A stretch of DNA of 64,000 nt. Origin: Lachnospiraceae bacterium MD329 (GTDB taxonomy: Bacteria > Bacillota > Clostridia > UBA1381). The first letter of the stretch is position 1. The number at the start of each line of letters is the position of its first letter. Positions 62,691 through 64,000 of this stretch are shown here, in pieces. The position numbers were made by a program, and so were the translations under genes. A model generated the notes under the pieces. That model was not told where the DNA came from, did not search any database, and was given only the letters and a program-made list of their open reading frames with translations. Where the stretch lies: positions 124,167 through 188,166 of the forward strand of contig VIQV01000022.1 in the NCBI GenBank assembly GCA_010206265.1, in the 5' to 3' direction.

Positions 62691-63422
62691 ATGAAATTCG
62701 GAATAATTGCATTTTTATCTACTGTCATAGGCGCAATTGTTGGTGTAGGCGGAGGGTTGGTAATACGTCCTATGCTTGGTTTTTTTGACGTTGCAAAAGG
62801 GCTTGCCTCTTTTTCTTCGGCAGCGTGCGTTTTCTGTATGGGGGTTGTAAGTCTGATAACTACTGTAAAAAAAGGCGCAAGAATACAGTTTCGTGAAACC
62901 GTGGTGCTTGCCGCAGGAAGTATATGCGGCGCGTTTGCAGGAGGGTATCTTATAAAATTTGTAAGCGGTGATTTTATAAAAATAGGCTATATATTTGCTA
63001 TGGTGTTTGTGCTCGTGTGTATGGCGGCGCGAAAGTATATGCCGAGGATAAAATTAAAAAATCCTCTTTTACAGTTTCTTGCAGGGACTGTAACGGGAGG
63101 ATTGTCGGGATTTTTCGGTATAGGAGGCGGTCCTTTTCAGATGACCGCGCTATTGCTGCTGTTTGACCTTGAGCCAAAGGAGGCGGCAGTGCAGAGTATA
63201 TTTATTACACTGCTTACAACCGTAAGCTCTCTTATACAGTATGCTGTCAGCGGTTATTGGGATTTCTCGCTTGCGGTATATATGATACCTATGGCTGTAC
63301 TCGGTGGCTTTGTGGGAGGACTGCTAAACAGACGATTCAATAATAAATATGTATCGGTGCTGTTTAATGCCACTGTGGTGTTTATAATTTTAATGCAGAT
63401 TTATTCGGTATTTTTACGGTAA
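62691..63422 (+). CDS. TauE/SafE family (sulfite/organosulfonate exporter-like) membrane protein
   Basis: 243 residues, about eight hydrophobic segments. Two similar halves each begin with a glycine-rich pattern: AIVGVGGGLVIRPML and GLSGFFGIGGGPFQMTALLL, the TauE/SafE signature. Proposed to export sulfite, sulfoacetate or related anions. Single gene; the substrate cannot be inferred from context. RBS AAAGGTTGGGAG. Confidence 0.87.
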   Translation: MKFGIIAFLSTVIGAIVGVGGGLVIRPMLGFFDVAKGLASFSSAACVFCMGVVSLITTVKKGARIQFRETVVLAAGSICGAFAGGYLIKFVSGDFIKIGYIFAMVFVLVCMAARKYMPRIKLKNPLLQFLAGTVTGGLSGFFGIGGGPFQMTALLLLFDLEPKEAAVQSIFITLLTTVSSLIQYAVSGYWDFSLAVYMIPMAVLGGFVGGLLNRRFNNKYVSVLFNATVVFIILMQIYSVFLR

Positions 63423-63443
63423 AAAAGCATACTGCCTCAGGTG

Positions 63444-63479
63444 AATGGTAATGAGGAAGTATTGAAAGCCATTACCATT
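63444..63479. repeat. Short inverted repeat
   Basis: Perfect 10-base arms AATGGTAATG (63444-63453) and CATTACCATT (63470-63479) with a 16-base spacer, just before the terminator that follows. Function unknown. Confidence 0.6.
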
Positions 63480-63501
63480 TACCGACAGATAGGGTGAAAA
63501 G

Positions 63502-63540
63502 AAAGAGATACAAGCTATAAATTAAGTCTGTATCTCTTTT
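63502..63540. terminator. Bidirectional terminator
   Basis: AAAGAGATACA (63502-63512)/TGTATCTCTTT (63529-63539) between the convergent TauE and MBL-fold genes. A-rich and T-rich flanks on both sides. Confidence 0.75.
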
Positions 63541-63594
63541 GCTATATTTGAGCATTTAGAGCAATTTTAACTCTTGTTTTATGTAGCTTTATAA

Positions 63595-64000
63595 TTACTT
63601 TTTATAGCTCATTGTTCGGAACACTTGACAATACTTTTGAAATCCGTCTTGTCCAACAACATAAATATTCGGCATATAACTCATTCTTGCTTTTGAATAT
63701 ACAATTCTCTCTAAACCATTATCAACAGCGGTATGATTGCTTAAAGCTACATCAACTTGTTTTTCATTAGCTTTTTCAATGAAATATTCTAATGATTTGA
63801 GATATTGAATTATTCCGTCATAAGTTTTTGGTGGTGTTGTTCCGCCCCAAAGCGCAGCCATATATGTTTTGCCATTTTCCGTAACAGGAAATATATAGCT
63901 CAATCCGCCGGGAGTATGTCCCGGTGTGCTGTAAACATATATTGTTTTATCGCCTGATTTTATGGTATCACCGTCTTTTATATAAACAGTTATGTCATAA
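63595..64000 (-). CDS. MBL-fold metallo-hydrolase, C-terminal part (partial)
   Basis: The leftward frame is open to the window edge, so only the last 134 residues are seen. The visible part contains VYSTPGHTPGGLSYIF, which has the third metal-binding His of the metallo-beta-lactamase fold, then ALWGGTTPPKT and a later LSNHTAVDNG His segment. Members hydrolyse esters, lactones or thioesters, and some are beta-lactamases of the B3 type; the substrate is unknown. The N-terminal HxHxDH motif lies beyond base 64000. Confidence 0.75.
   Translation of the reverse strand, partial: YDITVYIKDGDTIKSGDKTIYVYSTPGHTPGGLSYIFPVTENGKTYMAALWGGTTPPKTYDGIIQYLKSLEYFIEKANEKQVDVALSNHTAVDNGLERIVYSKARMSYMPNIYVVGQDGFQKYCQVFRTMSYKK

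Overview
The window reads as a chromosome segment of an anaerobic, Gram-positive, moderately AT-rich member of the Clostridia. The evidence is strong AGGAGG ribosome binding sites, TTGACA-17-TATAAT promoters, a CIRCE element before groESL, an SLH-domain surface protein, DAP dehydrogenase, anaerobic ribonucleotide reductase NrdDG, an NfnAB-type transhydrogenase pair and the start of an [FeFe] hydrogenase. A possible BofC-like protein hints at a spore-forming ancestry. A rhamnogalacturonan-lyase pair (PL26-like plus PL11) and several secreted modular proteins suggest a plant cell-wall (pectin) degrader of the gut or rumen type. A relative of Monoglobus or neighbouring uncultured Clostridia would fit, but that placement is inference. 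No CRISPR array, insertion sequence, prophage, rRNA or tRNA gene was recognised.

Layout. 1-5.1 kb: edge of a group B-type [FeFe] hydrogenase, cca, then a leftward set (DUF2161 nuclease-like protein, polysaccharide deacetylase, metallophosphoesterase) and a small Dabb protein. 5.1-12.6 kb: the Bacillus-like cluster miaB-ylbF-mutS-mutL-miaA. 12.6-14.7 kb: a sigma-A promoter inside the end of miaA drives an L10 leader, rplJ, rplL, a DUF177 gene and rpmF. 14.7-17.7 kb: an XRE regulator, divergent from two small membrane-protein genes across a 32-bp perfect palindrome, then a secreted protein and radC. 17.8-23.7 kb: hom-thrB-lysC, rlmB and the ACT/UPF0210 pair. 23.8-26.4 kb: rpmG-secE-nusG-rplK-rplA, with a long hairpin element between nusG and rplK. 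26.5-28.5 kb: ddh and cysE.

28.5-36.8 kb is an accessory surface region: a structured RNA with its own promoter and terminator, a BspA-type leucine-rich repeat protein, a small secreted protein, an AraC-type regulator and a large SLH protein. 36.8-42.1 kb: a PLP enzyme-CpXC-RluA operon and the Nfn-like pair. 42.1-49.1 kb: PBP1, a small membrane-anchored protein, groESL and ptsI. 49.3-58.2 kb: malic enzyme, the PL26-like lyase and a 1618-residue modular PL11 lyase. 58.2-64 kb: nrdDG, an L,D-transpeptidase, a TauE-type exporter and the edge of a metallo-beta-lactamase-fold gene.

How it fits together. The housekeeping blocks cover translation, mismatch repair, tRNA modification and the aspartate-family pathway: lysC, hom and thrB lead towards threonine, and ddh leads to meso-DAP. 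The hydrogenase, Nfn-like pair, malic enzyme and NrdDG describe anaerobic redox metabolism. PL11 and PL26 would act in sequence on rhamnogalacturonan I, outside and inside the cell. Three secreted proteins far apart in the window share a short beta-rich module with a F-x-W-(D/N) signature that I cannot assign to a named family. The most interesting undescribed items are that module, the RNA at 28.6 kb, the hairpin element at 24.9 kb and the palindrome at 15.1 kb.
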